15,516 bases of DNA from JBAVVD01 sp049697115 (GTDB lineage Bacteria > Acidobacteriota > Aminicenantia > Aminicenantales > UBA4085): positions 1 through 15,516 of the forward strand of contig JBAVVD010000061.1 in the NCBI GenBank assembly GCA_049697115.1, in the 5' to 3' direction. A program made the position numbers and the translations under genes. Under the pieces are notes generated by a model. It did not search any database and had not been told where the DNA came from. It worked only from the letters and a program-made list of their open reading frames with translations. This document shows, in pieces, positions 14,335 to 15,516 of this stretch (positions within the stretch are counted from its first letter, which is position 1; every line of letters starts with the position of its first letter).

Positions 14335-15261
14335 ATGTTTGATATAGATGCGTGTTTAACCAGATTGCGATCGGAAAATGTCCGGAGGGCGGTGAAAATT
14401 CAGGACCGCATTCTCCGCTACTCCAGGGATTTCCTGAGCCGGAAGGGATTTATCGAAATCCTGCCGGTCATCATTTCTCCATTCACCGATCCCCTAACGG
14501 ATCATCGGATCAGAGGCGAAATCGAATGCTACGGCTTTAAATACCAGATCACCAAGAGCATGATTTTCCACAAACAGATTTCGCTTCTCTCTCTGCCCCG
14601 CATTTTCTGCTTTTCCCCAAATGTCCGGATTGAGCCGCAAGAACGGCAGACAAGCGGAAAGCATCTCATTGAATTTGTCCAGTTGGATTTGGAAATAAAA
14701 GAGGCGACCAGAGAAGATGTGATGAGGCTGGGGGAGGAGCTCCTGGTTGATATCCTTCACAATATCAAAGACAGCTGCCGATCCGAGCTCCAGTTCTTCA
14801 AAAGGGAAATAAAAATTCCCACGCCCCCTTTCCGGAAATATTCCTATGAGGAAGCGGTCGGCCTCTATGGGCTGGATTATGAAACCCGTCTCTCCCAGAG
14901 CTTTTCAGAGCCGGCGTGGCTGGTCGACTTCCCGGTGGAACACAGGGAGTTCTATGACCGCGAATACTCGGAGAATCCCGGAGTTCTGAAGGATATGGAC
15001 CTGATCTATCCGGAAGGGTACGGCGAAGCCCTCTCCGGAGGAGAAAGAGAGTTCGAATATGACAAGATCAAAAAGAGAATTGAGCGGAAAAAGATTGATC
15101 TGGAGTTCTATGATATTTACCTCCAGTTTGCCCGGAAAGGACTGCCGCCCTCGGCCGGATTCGGGATCGGAATAGAAAGGCTGACCCGCTTTATCTGCGG
15201 CCTTCAGGAGATCCAGGAAACACGGTTTTTTGCAAAACTGCCCGGCGTCCAGGGCTTGTGA
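14335..15261 (+). CDS. AsnRS-like class II synthetase core, probable asparagine synthetase
   Basis: 308 residues from ATG 14335, preceded by AAAGGAGATT at a good distance. All class II motifs of the AspRS/AsnRS subgroup are present: motif 1 region FLSRKGFIEILPVIISP (33-49), motif 2 FSPNVRIEPQ with Arg98 and Glu100 followed by HLIEFVQLDLEI (110-121), and motif 3 GFGIGIERLTRFI (275-287). GYGEALSGGEREFEYD (228-243) matches the AsnRS amino-acid pocket region. The N-terminal OB-fold anticodon-binding domain is absent: the protein opens directly into the catalytic core. AsnRS paralogues of this size in archaea (studied in Pyrococcus abyssi) make asparagine from aspartate through an aspartyl-adenylate. 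I infer the same here, and the Asn-rich leader upstream supports it. A tRNA- or protein-modifying synthetase paralogue is the main alternative. Confidence 0.78.
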   Translation: MFDIDACLTRLRSENVRRAVKIQDRILRYSRDFLSRKGFIEILPVIISPFTDPLTDHRIRGEIECYGFKYQITKSMIFHKQISLLSLPRIFCFSPNVRIEPQERQTSGKHLIEFVQLDLEIKEATREDVMRLGEELLVDILHNIKDSCRSELQFFKREIKIPTPPFRKYSYEEAVGLYGLDYETRLSQSFSEPAWLVDFPVEHREFYDREYSENPGVLKDMDLIYPEGYGEALSGGEREFEYDKIKKRIERKKIDLEFYDIYLQFARKGLPPSAGFGIGIERLTRFICGLQEIQETRFFAKLPGVQGL

Positions 15262-15516
15262 GCTTTTCCATTTGCGGGCGTATGGGGGCATTGCTGCGCC
15301 ATTGACGTCGCTTCAGTGATCCACACGTAACCTAAATGATTCTCTTCCATTTTGGGCGGATTCATTTAAGGAAGATATCCGGAATGGCGAAAGCGACTAT
15401 TGAAGGTTTAGCCTTCCCGAGGCGCTCCTGGAGGGAATCCGGCTAGTATTTTCCATCCATTTGAAACTCAGAACTGTCCAGCCAGAAACCGGAGCGGGTG
15501 ACGGAATCATACTGCG
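15262..15516. other. Unassigned 3' end of the window
   Basis: No gene was recognised. Short open frames exist on both strands (for example 36 residues from ATG 15332 to TAG on +, and one ending near the right edge on -) but none has a ribosome-binding site or familiar content. Several short inverted repeats occur, such as GAAGG (15402-15406) / CCTTC (15412-15416). No terminator with a T tract was seen after the AsnRS-like gene. It could be a remnant of a mobile element or the start of a repeat-rich stretch. Confidence 0.35.

Noticed and set aside
1..15516. CRISPR arrays, tRNA or rRNA genes, and phage defence systems
   Set aside because: I looked for regularly spaced direct repeats, tRNA cloverleaf elements (for example GGTTCGAATCC-type T-arms) and typical defence domains and saw none.

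Overview
The window looks like a chromosomal segment of a bacterium of moderate GC content. The bacterial marks are the alpha2beta2 glycyl-tRNA synthetase, split GcvPA/GcvPB glycine decarboxylase, a PilZ protein, Shine-Dalgarno sites and sigma70-type promoters. The sequence alone does not fix the phylum. Split GcvP, GlyQS and an AsnRS-like asparagine synthetase together fit anaerobic lineages of the Acidobacteriota/Aminicenantes or Deltaproteobacteria type, but that is inference only.

Layout. (1) Positions 1-155 hold the C-terminal end of a transposase cut by the window edge, followed by about 200 bases without a gene. (2) 355-2703 (+) encodes a large secreted alpha/beta hydrolase with a C-terminal Ig-like extension. 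(3) 2800-5933 (-) is a compact four-gene operon for glycan or sugar-nucleotide work. In transcription order it is a polyprenyl-phosphate-type family 2 glycosyltransferase, a cupin, a DegT/DnrJ/EryC1/StrS aminotransferase and a SAM methyltransferase. (4) 6094-13459 (+), divergent from it, is a glycine operon gcvT-gcvH-gcvPA-gcvPB-glyQ-glyS. The last four genes are joined by overlapping stop/start codons, so glycine breakdown and glycine charging onto tRNA are tied together. (5) 13496-13930 (-) is a PilZ (cyclic-di-GMP receptor) protein, convergent with glyS. (6) 14335-15261 (+) is a stand-alone class II aminoacyl-tRNA synthetase core related to AsnRS, of the kind that acts as an asparagine synthetase in some archaea. 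(7) 15262-15516 holds nothing that could be assigned.

The most interesting part is the roughly 190-base leader between a good sigma70-type promoter (14108-14136) and the AsnRS-like gene at 14335. It contains a short ORF with its own ribosome-binding site whose C-terminal end reads FNNNINNVPF, with five asparagine codons among six. The ORF runs into a hairpin that shares one strand with a competing stem followed directly by seven T. This is the architecture of a ribosome-mediated transcription attenuator responding to charged tRNA-Asn. It independently supports an asparagine-related job for the downstream gene. I know of no described asparagine attenuator of this kind, though I cannot search. 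The geometry departs from the textbook trp case because the leader stop codon lies in the loop of the putative antiterminator.
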